Virus record (IMG/VR): IMGVR_UViG_3300025661_000033
Span: 1 to 22,601 of that record
DNA: 22,601 nt
Source: a virus
Reading direction: 5' to 3' (one strand)
Below are positions 9,331 through 15,254 of this stretch, piece by piece (positions within the stretch are counted from its first letter, which is position 1; every line of letters begins with the position of its first letter). The notes under the pieces were generated by a model. It worked only from the letters and a program-made list of their open reading frames with translations. It did no database searches and was not told the origin of the DNA. A program made the translations under genes and the position numbers.

Positions 9331-9344
9331 TTATAACGTTATAA
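9331..9344. promoter_or_regulatory. Perfect 14-bp palindrome TTATAACGTTATAA
   Basis: The site TTATAACGTTATAA is its own reverse complement. It spans the stop codon of the membrane-protein gene and lies just upstream of the start at 9321. It could be an operator for a dimeric regulator or a chance AT-rich palindrome; no second copy was found by eye. Confidence 0.3.
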
Positions 9345-9620
9345 TGATAAATAGTATGCGCTCATAATAATATGAACAATTGCCGAAGTAACAATCATAA
9401 TGCAAAGTACTGGTGGAATAAAAGGAACTATCATATAGCAGGCTCCTGCGAGCCAAAAGGCTAGGCAACCTGGGCATAATAGCATTGTAAGGATAAAGTT
9501 GATTGCTTTGCTTTTATCTTTCATTAAAAGGCTTAATAAAGCGTTTTTAATCTTCATTCCAGGCTTGCTTAGGTGAAAGAGGATTAATATAGAGAGCGAA
9601 ATTACAACGGTGGAAATCAT
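9339..9620 (-). CDS. Small multi-span membrane protein with CPGC motif, 93 aa
   Basis: Nearly the whole protein is hydrophobic. Segments at about residues 2-17, 38-58 and 62-90 look like three membrane spans, separated by a basic loop (KPGMKIKNALLSLLMKDKSK). Residues 49-52 are Cys-Pro-Gly-Cys at a membrane boundary, a redox- or metal-type CxxC. It overlaps the sigma-like gene by 4 bp (ATGA), so it is translated from the same message. It is too far from the identified holin to be called a lysis gene with confidence; an antiholin, a superinfection-exclusion protein or an envelope protein are alternatives. Confidence 0.6.
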   Translation of the reverse strand: MISTVVISLSILILFHLSKPGMKIKNALLSLLMKDKSKAINFILTMLLCPGCLAFWLAGACYMIVPFIPPVLCIMIVTSAIVHIIMSAYYLSL

Positions 9621-10096
9621 ATCTTGTTTTTTATCTTATTCTTTAACTTATTCAATTGGGAATAAAGCGTTTTGGGTTTGATTTTAAACTTTTCACTTAG
9701 CTGTTTAACAGTTAGACCATCTGCGTAACGTGCATAATAAAGAACCTGTTCATCCAGAGAAAAGTTATTAACAATGTTTCGAACACTTTCAATACGAAGT
9801 GAAGTAATATCTTCCATTTCTTCATGCGTTAGGTCCAAAGTTGTTACGTCAATCGGTTCTTCTTTCTTCTTAACAAAAAAGTTGAAGTTCCTGGTATAAA
9901 CCCAGTTCGTAAAGTATGCACGCAGACCATTCTCGTCTTTAATTTGTTCGTGTGCACCGCGCCTTACCATATAACAATAGCATTCAATAATGTTATCAGG
10001 GACTTTACTTCTATATTTCGGGTATAGTTTGCTTATATAAGTAATCCAATTGAGGTAATTACTTTGCAGGTGTTTGTCTAGGGTTTTTTTGGTCAA
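9617..10096 (-). CDS. RNA polymerase sigma-like factor, 159 aa
   Basis: The C-terminal 45 residues (from NFSLDEQVLYYARYADGLTV through FKIKPKTLYSQLNKLKNKI) form a sigma region-4-like helix-turn-helix, with the usual pattern of a helix, LTVKQLSEKF and a recognition helix. The N-terminal half (SNYLNWITYISKLYPKYRSK) is basic and aromatic and may correspond to a degenerate region 2. Small sigma-like factors of this sort occur in Bacteroidota phages upstream of packaging genes. I infer that it helps RNA polymerase start late transcription. The protein is shorter than a typical ECF sigma, so a plain HTH regulator is the alternative. Confidence 0.62.
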   Translation of the reverse strand: MTKKTLDKHLQSNYLNWITYISKLYPKYRSKVPDNIIECYCYMVRRGAHEQIKDENGLRAYFTNWVYTRNFNFFVKKKEEPIDVTTLDLTHEEMEDITSLRIESVRNIVNNFSLDEQVLYYARYADGLTVKQLSEKFKIKPKTLYSQLNKLKNKIKNKI

Positions 10097-10105
10097 TTTG
10101 TTTGG

Positions 10106-10573
10106 TTATTTTTTAGATGATTTATTCTCTTTTTCCTTGTAGTAACGGGCAAGTGCTTTCGCTTTTAGTTGGGTCTTATTCTTCTGATAACTTTCTTTTG
10201 CTCTTTTAGCAATTTTCTCTTTGTTGTTCGCTACGTACTTAGCTTGGTAAGAAGAAAGAGATTTGGGGTTTTGTTTTTGCCACTCTCTCACTTTTCTTAT
10301 ATGTTTTTCACGGCAATCTTCAGTCTTCAACTCTTCTTGTGGTTGCGGTTTTGCTGTTGCTTTTTCTTCTGGGTGTTTCTCGAAAAGAAAAACGCAGTTA
10401 AGCATAGCTTTATAAGGCGTATTAGAAACAAGCTCACTAGTATCTAGATAAATCTTTAAATAAGCTTCAGGGCACCCTAAAGTCTCAGCGGCAATAGCTA
10501 TGTCATTGTAAACACAAACGGGCTTATAAAGACCATCTTCAACGGCGTACTGGGCTATTTTAATAATCATCAT
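10106..10573 (-). CDS. Unknown protein with C-terminal Lys/Tyr-rich repeat region, 155 aa
   Basis: Residues 1 to about 75 form a compact domain (IAIAAETLGCPEAYLKIYLD) with no recognised family. From about residue 95 the sequence turns strongly basic, with spaced Tyr, Asn and Lys (YQAKYVANNKEKIAKRAKES, then YQKNKTQLKAKALARYYKEK). This resembles the linker repeats next to zinc ribbons in some phage HNH endonucleases, but no HNH residues are present. It overlaps the upstream gene by 4 bp (ATGA). The basic tail is probably helical and nucleic-acid-binding. Two other proteins here share this repeat style (11090-11398 and 14691-15254). Confidence 0.6.
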   Translation of the reverse strand: MMIIKIAQYAVEDGLYKPVCVYNDIAIAAETLGCPEAYLKIYLDTSELVSNTPYKAMLNCVFLFEKHPEEKATAKPQPQEELKTEDCREKHIRKVREWQKQNPKSLSSYQAKYVANNKEKIAKRAKESYQKNKTQLKAKALARYYKEKENKSSKK

Positions 10574-11100
10574 TCATTAATTTTTTTATCATAAATCAAC
10601 TCTTCCAAATTCAAAGTCTTTTGAATTATGCCCTCTTCTTCACTTTGTTGTTTAAGCTTATTTTGTACTAAAAGCATAATAGCAACATACTTAGTCTGTA
10701 TCTCTTTGACTTTTTTAGCAAGTATATAATCTTCTCTTTCTATGCAAAGAAGTTTGACAGCCAAAAACATTGCAATGTCTTCCACAACTTGAACTTGAAA
10801 ATAAGTGCTTTTTACATTGTCAGTCAATTCATTCATCCCAAGGTCTTTGTGCAGCATGAAGATTCTTCCCGTATAAACGTCAACACAGTCTTTTTGCTCC
10901 TGGTATATATTATGCCACTCCATATCATCGATTAACGTGTCGAGGTACTTGGGAGACAAGTAAGCATTAACAATGTCTTCAAAAATGTCTAGTTGTTTTA
11001 CGGTCGCTATTTTATTGTTATTAAACGCAACAACTTTTTTTCTCTTATCGCTTTTTCTCCATTTTGCAATAATATTTTTCCACTCATCATCATTCATCAT
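10570..11100 (-). CDS. Unknown mostly helical protein, 176 aa
   Basis: No family is recognised. The N-terminus is basic (WRKSDKRKKVVAFNNNKIAT); the rest is predicted helical, with amphipathic segments around YFQVQVVEDIAMFLAVKLLC and YILAKKVKEIQTKYVAIMLL. The segment REDYILAKKVKEI resembles QEDYNFATFLRKKL in the 166-residue protein two genes upstream, so the two may be distant relatives. The start overlaps the preceding gene's end by 11 bp and the stop overlaps the next start by 4 bp, so it is translated as part of a chain. Function unknown. Confidence 0.55.
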   Translation of the reverse strand: MMNDDEWKNIIAKWRKSDKRKKVVAFNNNKIATVKQLDIFEDIVNAYLSPKYLDTLIDDMEWHNIYQEQKDCVDVYTGRIFMLHKDLGMNELTDNVKSTYFQVQVVEDIAMFLAVKLLCIEREDYILAKKVKEIQTKYVAIMLLVQNKLKQQSEEEGIIQKTLNLEELIYDKKINE

Positions 11101-11398
11101 CTTTGTCTTTTGTTTGTGACCTTAAAGCTTTTTGGTAATTGCGACCGTAGTCTTGCATTTTTTCCAAGTTGTCTTTTCTGTAATTACGAAAGTAGGCGTT
11201 GTATTCTTCTCTTTTCTCTTCTCTCTTTTCCTGGGCCCGTTGCAACACTTTAGCCTTATTTTTATCATAGTACTTCTTGCGCCGCTCTTTAAAAACCTCT
11301 TTATTAGCATCGTAATGCTTCTTTATCTTTTTCTTTATTTTATCAGCATTCTCAATCCTGTACTTAGCATTGTATTCTTTTCTTTCTTCCTGTGTCAT
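11090..11398 (-). CDS. Lys/Tyr/Asn repeat protein, 102 aa
   Basis: The whole protein consists of degenerate units of about 12-14 residues with a Tyr, an Asn and Lys pairs (YRIENADKIKKKI, YDANKEVFKERRKK, YYDKNKAKVLQRAQ, YFRNYRKDNLEKMQD). It is highly charged, probably one long helix, and has no zinc site or HNH residues. Such repeats normally lie beside a zinc ribbon and an HNH domain; here they stand alone. The 3' end overlaps the next gene by 11 bp. It is likely a nucleic-acid-binding or scaffold-type small protein, function unknown. The opposite strand is also open across this stretch only because of the repetitive Lys/Arg codons. Confidence 0.6.
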   Translation of the reverse strand: MTQEERKEYNAKYRIENADKIKKKIKKHYDANKEVFKERRKKYYDKNKAKVLQRAQEKREEKREEYNAYFRNYRKDNLEKMQDYGRNYQKALRSQTKDKDDE

Positions 11399-11404
11399 CG
11401 TTGT

Positions 11405-11566
11405 TTATTTTTTGTTTTGAATTGCTATCCTTATACTTAACAACCTATTCTTAATGCTATGGTTGTTATTAAAGCTTCTGGCGGCGGTATTGCTCTGCTT
11501 TAAAGGCATAACACCAAGTGAAAGCCTTACTTGCTTTAAACGCTCTATTATAGCTTCACCATTCAT
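11405..11566 (-). CDS. Small translationally coupled basic protein, 53 aa
   Basis: The ATG at 11566 overlaps the stop of the upstream gene in an ATGA arrangement, the same 4-bp coupling used by its neighbours. The frame runs to a TAA at 11405, six bases before the next start. The product begins MNGEAIIERLKQVRLSLGVM and ends in a basic segment (IKNRLLSIRIAIQNKK). It fills the only sizeable gap in an otherwise overlapping operon, which supports it as a real gene. No family is recognised; its charge suggests contact with nucleic acid or an acidic partner. Confidence 0.5.
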   Translation of the reverse strand: MNGEAIIERLKQVRLSLGVMPLKQSNTAARSFNNNHSIKNRLLSIRIAIQNKK

Positions 11567-12063
11567 GCGACTGAATGATTAAAAGAGAAGGTGTTCGTTA
11601 AGCTTTTAACAAACGCAATGAAGCCTTTGTCTTCAAAGCTTAACTCGTCTGTTAAACTTCTTGCTGTTTTAAGTTTCTTTCTAAGAAAGGTTGCGAAGTT
11701 GTAGTCCTCCTGTCGTGCCGAATTTATTAAACCTAATGTAAATATTGCGTTTACTACTAGGTAAACAAAGTTTATTAAGTCAGCCTCTTCCAGGCTTTCA
11801 AGGTCTGCGTCGTTGAAAAGGTATATTTCGTCTATGTCCTGCAGCAAGAAAAGTATTAAATTATAAGCGCTCTGGCCTTCAGTACTGTTTTCGAATTGAA
11901 CAATAGTCCTACTTAGCCTTAAAGCGCTTACATTTATGTTTTTCAAGCGTGAGTGGTAAGCCAAAGCAATCTTCAAAAAGCTGAGCATATCGTTTTCATT
12001 TACTTCGCTCTTGCTAATTTTAATTGCTGTGTTTAACACTTCGTTTACGTCTACGTCTTTCAT
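11563..12063 (-). CDS. Unknown helical protein, 166 aa
   Basis: No family is recognised. The protein is acidic in its N-terminal half and predicted all-helical, with alternating hydrophobic segments (SAYNLILFLLQDIDEIYLFN, LINFVYLVVNAIFTLGLINS) that look like buried core helices rather than membrane spans because charged residues interrupt them. A basic helix (YNFATFLRKKLKTARS) follows. It begins the string of overlapping small genes, 66 bp after the nuclease-like gene, and is preceded by the AT-rich element at 12071-12085. It ends by overlapping the 53-residue gene. An early or middle accessory role is likely but unproven. Confidence 0.55.
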   Translation of the reverse strand: MKDVDVNEVLNTAIKISKSEVNENDMLSFLKIALAYHSRLKNINVSALRLSRTIVQFENSTEGQSAYNLILFLLQDIDEIYLFNDADLESLEEADLINFVYLVVNAIFTLGLINSARQEDYNFATFLRKKLKTARSLTDELSFEDKGFIAFVKSLTNTFSFNHSVA

Positions 12064-12070
12064 TATTGCT

Positions 12071-12085
12071 CTTTATTATAAATAA
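12071..12085 (-). promoter_or_regulatory. AT-rich start-proximal element TTATTTATAATAAAG
   Basis: Read on the minus strand, this element ends 7 bases before the ATG at 12063. A near-identical element precedes the plus-strand gene at 14691 and the minus-strand portal gene. It contains a TATAAT-like core and could be a promoter -10 box or an A/U-rich ribosome entry site. Confidence 0.35.
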
Positions 12086-12129
12086 CAATAAATAACTGAA
12101 AGTCGTAAATAAATAAGAATAAACTTATT

Positions 12130-12675
12130 TTATCTTTGTGAGTTGTATACGTTTTGTATAATGAGTGGGAGGTTGTTGTACATGAGGCTTGTTACGTCTT
12201 TTTGCGTTGCCTTATCAATATTTAAGTACATCACTTGCTTTTGCACTTTATGCTTACCGCTGAATAAAGTTTCGAAGGGAAGTGGCATTGGTTGAGGGGC
12301 GGAAGAAGTGAAGATGGTTTCATCTTGCATATCCCAGGAAAGCATTATTGTCTTTCCTTCTTGTTCTACAAAATTGACATAAAAGGCCTTTTCTAAACTT
12401 TTAAGGTGCAAGTACTTTTTAAGTTCTATTAGGGGCGGGTTTTGTTCAAAGTAGCTCATATTGTATTTTCTATATTTTAACTCAAGGAATGACTGTTGTT
12501 GCTCTTTGTTTAAGCATATGCCATCGTGTTTGCTATAGCGGTCCCCAGTTCCTTTATAACGACTACTGTTGCTGCTGTCTTGAAAAGTTACGGCTGACAT
12601 TAATAAGTCTGAGTAGTTTGGTTTGTTGCGAAGGTAATTACGCATTGTTTGCGTGGTTTGCTGTGTTGGTATCAT
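12130..12675 (-). CDS. Candidate PD-(D/E)XK-type nuclease, 181 aa
   Basis: The core of a restriction-endonuclease-like fold can be read around residues 46-75: Asp51 (YSKHDGICL), then after 13 residues Glu65-Leu-Lys67 in SFLELKYRKY. The hydrophobic strand before Glu and the basic patch after Lys are as in D-x(n)-E-x-K enzymes. A helix (PLIELKKYLHLKSLEKAF) and a strand pair (YVNFVEQEGKTIMLSWDM) follow, as expected. It is the first gene of the leftward block next to the long control region, fitting an early DNA-processing role such as recombination or host DNA breakdown. The assignment rests on one motif, so a non-catalytic relative is possible. It starts behind a long A-rich leader. Confidence 0.5.
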   Translation of the reverse strand: MIPTQQTTQTMRNYLRNKPNYSDLLMSAVTFQDSSNSSRYKGTGDRYSKHDGICLNKEQQQSFLELKYRKYNMSYFEQNPPLIELKKYLHLKSLEKAFYVNFVEQEGKTIMLSWDMQDETIFTSSAPQPMPLPFETLFSGKHKVQKQVMYLNIDKATQKDVTSLMYNNLPLIIQNVYNSQR

Positions 12676-12783
12676 TTGGTTTGTTTTTTGTTTGTTTTTT
12701 GCACTGTTTAAATAAATAAGGGCAAAAAAGTAAAACGCAAGTATTATTTTTTTTAATTACGAAACTTTACGAAAAGAAAAAAG

Positions 12784-12918
12784 AGGCACCACACCTCTCT
12801 TTATTTGCTCCTTCGAAGGAAGCCCTACTTTTAAAGGTGAACCAATAACCTTATGTATGTAAATATGTATAAGAAAACAATAGTTCGGAATTACAATAAG
12901 AAAGAAAGGGTGGTGCCT
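12784..12918. repeat. Inverted repeat pair AGGCACCAC / GTGGTGCCT
   Basis: AGGCACCAC at 12784-12792 is the exact reverse complement of GTGGTGCCT at 12910-12918. The arms enclose the 12-bp palindrome at 12809-12820. They could fold the transcript or mark paired protein sites. Confidence 0.4.
12809..12820. promoter_or_regulatory. Perfect 12-bp palindrome TCCTTCGAAGGA
   Basis: TCCTTCGAAGGA is self-complementary over 12 bases, with partly matching flanks (GC on the left, AGC on the right). It may be an operator for a dimeric regulator or the tip of a cruciform in the divergent control region. Confidence 0.35.
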
Positions 12919-13025
12919 GGCATTGCTTCGGGGAGTATTTCCTTTTATCGTTTTACTTTCTCTTTCAAAAAGGAAGGTGCTGGTTTTCTTTCTTTAAAAA
13001 AAGCAAGCAAAAAAGAATCATCATG

Positions 13026-13061
13026 CGTGGCCGCTATTAGCTGCCCAGTGGCAGCACACAA
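13026..13061. repeat. 36-bp hairpin element, copy 1
   Basis: A 36-base sequence starting CGTGGCCGCTATTAG is repeated exactly at 13143-13178. Its centre (13040-13055) is the perfect hairpin GCTGCC-CAGT-GGCAGC. It is more GC-rich than its surroundings. Candidate roles are an origin iteron, a nicking site, an operator or a structured RNA element. Confidence 0.65.
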
Positions 13062-13142
13062 AAAGCCTCTGTGCCCACTTTAACACTTTTCAATCCCTTT
13101 CTATACCTAAACAAAAAAGAAAGCAAAGAAAGCCTTTACGTT

Positions 13143-13178
13143 CGTGGCCGCTATTAGCTGCCCAGTGGCAGCACACAA
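13143..13178. repeat. 36-bp hairpin element, copy 2
   Basis: Exact second copy of the element at 13026-13061, starting 117 bp later (about 11 helical turns, so both would face the same side of the DNA). The hairpin lies at 13157-13172. The sequence between the copies is unrelated, so this is a dispersed functional repeat rather than a simple tandem expansion. Confidence 0.65.
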
Positions 13179-13416
13179 CAAGTCTTTCTTCGGGGTGTAT
13201 AATTCCAATGTTGTAAAACTGCTTCTTTAATGAAGAGTGTTTGTGTTCTTTCTTTCTTTTTCTTTAATTCCGAAACGAAGCGTAGCGAGGTGGCCAAAGG
13301 CCCAACTGAAAAAAGCTAAGCCCTAAAACAAGATGGTTTTCTAAACTTAATACATTATAAGTGGGGGGTCAAAAACTGACATCGCCCTCTGTATCCCGCG
13401 CCAGGCAAGAGATTCA

Positions 13417-13445
13417 AAATTGTTCAATTTAAGTTAATATCTTTA
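13417..13445 (+). promoter_or_regulatory. Candidate rightward promoter with overlapping operator-like repeat
   Basis: AAATTG-TT-CAATTT (13417-13430) is an inverted repeat, and TATCTTTA at 13438-13445 differs in one base from the Bacteroidota -7 box TAnnTTTG. The spacing from the TTG within the repeat is short (15 bases), so this is a weak promoter candidate. It would leave a leader of about 190 nt before the HTH gene. Confidence 0.3.
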
Positions 13446-13542
13446 GCTTGGTGTTATGATAAAAAAAGATTAATATTGTGGTGTAGAAAGAATTTTTCGT
13501 TCTATTTATAGATGTTAACCGCGAAAACAAACTGACAAAACA

Positions 13543-13561
13543 AGGACATTTTAAAAGTCCT
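13543..13561. promoter_or_regulatory. Short inverted repeat AGGAC...GTCCT around TTTTAAAA
   Basis: AGGAC and GTCCT flank ATTTTAAAA, making a small hairpin or operator-like site about 85 bp before the ATG at 13645, inside the presumed leader of the HTH gene. It could be an autoregulatory site. Confidence 0.3.
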
Positions 13562-13644
13562 CTCTATCAAATTCTAAAATTGTTGGTTCGTGGTTGACAA
13601 GGCAAAGTACAAGAACTGATAGGGAGGCTTTTTTTTTAAACACT

Positions 13645-14367
13645 ATGGAAACCACTGCTTATAAAATACAACTTGAACAACTCTCCAAAGGTATTACACC
13701 ATTGGAATTGCTGGCAAGTGCTGTAAGCAAGAAGGTCACCACAATAAAAGAAGTAGCTGAGAAAATAAACTGCCATCGTACTACTGCAGCTAAAGCTCTT
13801 AAAAAAATAATCCCTAATTGTGACGGTTTATATGTTATGGTACCACAAGCGGTCCTAAGCATTGGTCTAAAGCCCACAGAGGCGCTTTTAGCTTCACTTC
13901 TCTTATCTTTGGAAGGTCAGTATGGCCAGGCAATAATATGCAACAGAAGCCTTTGTGAGTTGCTAGGTGTTGCACTATCAACTCTTAAACGCACAAAGAG
14001 GTCTTTAATCAATAAAGGCCTATTGAGAATTAAGAAGAGATTTTTTAATGGGTGGCAAGTAGCAAACAGATACTTCTGTTCCCACAATATGTTGCAAACT
14101 GCAGTTGAAAAAGCAATAAGAGTCCACAAATGGTTTTCAAAAAACAAGTGGGTTAAAAACTTTTACTCCGCCAAAGCGATAAATAAGTGGGTTCACAACA
14201 GGGCATCAGAATTATTGTTTGATTTCATGCTCCAATCAAAACAAAACGAAAGAGAACTAGAGGAAAAGTTTGTTGCAAAACAAAACCTCTCCATTCAATC
14301 AAACAAAAACGATTTATCAATGCTCATTCAAAATGAGTTTGAAGAGGAATATAACTTTTCTTTATAA
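13645..14367 (+). CDS. DNA-binding protein with two HTH domains (replication initiator or regulator candidate), 240 aa
   Basis: Numbered from the ATG at 13645, residues 32-55 (TTIKEVAEKINCHRTTAAKA plus following) form a clear helix-turn-helix. Residues about 96-132 (NRSLCELLGVALSTLKRTKR, then GLLRIKKRF) form a second, winged-helix-like unit. The middle (PTEALLASLLLSLEGQYGQA) is helical; the C-terminus is charged and ends in acidic sequence. The frame is open to a TTG at 13594, but the ATG follows an AT-rich leader and is the more natural start. The gene lies next to the repeat-rich region, which suits an origin-binding protein or a regulator of the divergent promoters. No catalytic motif is visible, so the role is inferred. 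Confidence 0.6.
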   Translation: METTAYKIQLEQLSKGITPLELLASAVSKKVTTIKEVAEKINCHRTTAAKALKKIIPNCDGLYVMVPQAVLSIGLKPTEALLASLLLSLEGQYGQAIICNRSLCELLGVALSTLKRTKRSLINKGLLRIKKRFFNGWQVANRYFCSHNMLQTAVEKAIRVHKWFSKNKWVKNFYSAKAINKWVHNRASELLFDFMLQSKQNERELEEKFVAKQNLSIQSNKNDLSMLIQNEFEEEYNFSL

Positions 14368-14391
14368 AAAGTTTGCACCAAACGTAACCTT

Positions 14392-14574
14392 ATGTTAAAG
14401 CAAACGTATATTAAACAAATCATTCAAACAAATCATTCAATTAAAAGTATCATGAAAGAAAACGAAAAAGATTCAAAAAAAGAAGAAGACAACGGAGGCA
14501 TCATTATGCCAATTATTAGTCTTGCAATAGCTGCCTACCTCATTTACCTAGGTGTTAAACTTATGTTTGCGTAA
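14392..14574 (+). CDS. Small single-span membrane peptide, 40-60 aa
   Basis: The C-terminal 22 residues (IIMPIISLAIAAYLIYLGVK and on) form one clear membrane span, after a very hydrophilic stretch (MKENEKDSKKEEDNGG). Two starts are possible: ATG at 14392 (60 residues) or ATG at 14452 (40 residues). The second follows A-rich sequence and begins with Lys/Glu/Asn codons as is common here, so the shorter form may be the real one. It lies 24 bp after the HTH gene and is followed by a strong terminator, so the two probably share a transcript. It might act in the host envelope; function unknown. Confidence 0.45.
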   Translation: MLKQTYIKQIIQTNHSIKSIMKENEKDSKKEEDNGGIIMPIISLAIAAYLIYLGVKLMFA

Positions 14575-14594
14575 AGTATTAAGCTTAAATATAA

Positions 14595-14631
14595 AAAAAG
14601 GCCTGTAATGATTAAGTTACAGGCCTTTTTT
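14595..14631. terminator. Strong bidirectional intrinsic terminator
   Basis: A perfect 14-bp stem (AAAAAGGCCTGTAA paired with TTACAGGCCTTTTT) encloses an 8-base loop and is followed by a T run on the plus strand; the A run on the left serves the other strand. It ends the HTH/membrane-peptide transcript before the next operon. Confidence 0.88.
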
Positions 14632-14665
14632 ATTGAAATTAAATAAGTGAAAAGGTTTTTCTTCT

Positions 14666-14680
14666 CTATTTATAATAAAG
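14666..14680 (+). promoter_or_regulatory. AT-rich start-proximal element CTATTTATAATAAAG
   Basis: The element ends 10 bases before the ATG at 14691 and sits just after a terminator, where a new promoter is needed. It contains TATAAT at 14671-14676 and matches the elements before the genes starting at 12063 and 20210. Confidence 0.4.
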
Positions 14681-14690
14681 AAACCAAGAG

Positions 14691-15254
14691 ATGATAGAAG
14701 AACAAAAGTTTTGCAGTAAATGCAAAGAGACCAAAGCTTTAGAAGAGTTTAGCAGAAGAGGTCCAGACAAGCGCCAGGCTCATTGCAAGCCTTGTGCTCG
14801 ATTAAAACAGATTGAGTGGCGTAAAGCTAACGTTGAGAAAATTAGAATTGCTCATAGGCTTTATTACCTGGAAAACATTGACCGCGCCAGAGCTTACTAC
14901 CAAACCAATAAGGTTGAATTAAAAGAAAAGCACGCTACTTACCGCAAAGAGAATATTGATAAGATAAAAGTGACTAGCAAGTTGTATTATGAAAATAATA
15001 TACAGCAAGCAAAAGATAGCGCTCTTCTTCGGTATGAAGAATACCGACTAAGGCATATTGAGCTCGTAATCAAATGGCAAAAAAGAAACCCAGAAAAGGT
15101 AAAGGGTTACCAGAAAGCTTACATTCAAAGGCTCAAGAAAAAAGACGACAATTATATGCTTAAAAATAGAGAAAGAGCAAGGGTGTATTATAAAAACAAC
15201 CGAGAAAAAGTTCTTGCAAGAATGCAAGCAAAAAAAGATGAAAAACTAAAATAA
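14691..15254 (+). CDS. Zinc-ribbon plus Tyr/Asn/Lys repeat protein (HNH-associated architecture without HNH), 187 aa
   Basis: The N-terminus carries a four-cysteine zinc site: C8-x2-C11 (FCSKCKETKALEEFSRRG) and C32-x2-C35 (AHCKPCARL). This is the arrangement found at the front of many phage HNH endonucleases. Residues about 45-187 are then filled with degenerate units such as YYLENIDRARA, YYQTNKVELKEK, YRKENIDKIKV, YYENNIQQAK and YYKNNREKVLAR. No HNH catalytic His/Asn cluster is visible, so it is probably a DNA- or RNA-binding protein derived from that architecture. It begins an operon: its stop overlaps the methyltransferase start (TAATG). A divergent nuclease cannot be excluded. Confidence 0.65.
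   Translation: MIEEQKFCSKCKETKALEEFSRRGPDKRQAHCKPCARLKQIEWRKANVEKIRIAHRLYYLENIDRARAYYQTNKVELKEKHATYRKENIDKIKVTSKLYYENNIQQAKDSALLRYEEYRLRHIELVIKWQKRNPEKVKGYQKAYIQRLKKKDDNYMLKNRERARVYYKNNREKVLARMQAKKDEKLK

Larger units (their letters stand above)
12884..13274. repeat. Long-range inverted repeat TTCGGAATTA / TAATTCCGAA
   Basis: TTCGGAATTA at 12884-12893 is the exact reverse complement of TAATTCCGAA at 13265-13274. The arms bracket both 36-bp hairpin elements, so the duplicated block lies inside an inverted frame about 390 bp long. Confidence 0.4.
12676..13644. other. Gene-free divergent region rich in inverted and direct repeats (candidate origin/control region)
   Basis: About 970 bp separate the leftward operon (start 12675) from the rightward HTH gene (start 13645). 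I see no convincing gene or tRNA. The stretch is uneven in composition, with poly-A/T and AAAG/CTTT-rich tracts and short GC-rich patches near 13027-13060, 13143-13178 and 13281-13312. It holds a duplicated 36-bp hairpin element, a 12-bp palindrome, two long-range inverted repeat pairs and a repeated CTTCGGGG (within 12927-12934 and 13188-13195). A divergent promoter region and/or replication origin is the natural reading, especially beside a two-HTH DNA-binding protein. Confidence 0.45.

Noticed and set aside
11132-11440. 102-codon plus-strand frame opposite the Lys/Tyr repeat gene
   Set aside because: It is a shadow: Lys/Arg-rich codons on one strand read as Phe/Leu-rich sequence on the other. 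It has no promoter or neighbour on the plus strand.
12853-13083. 76-codon plus-strand frame
   Set aside because: It runs through the 36-bp hairpin element and inverted repeats, has an unnatural Lys/Ser/Cys-rich composition and no coupling to any gene.
13026-13178. CRISPR array
   Set aside because: Only two copies of the 36-bp sequence, with an 81-bp interval, no further repeats and no cas genes.
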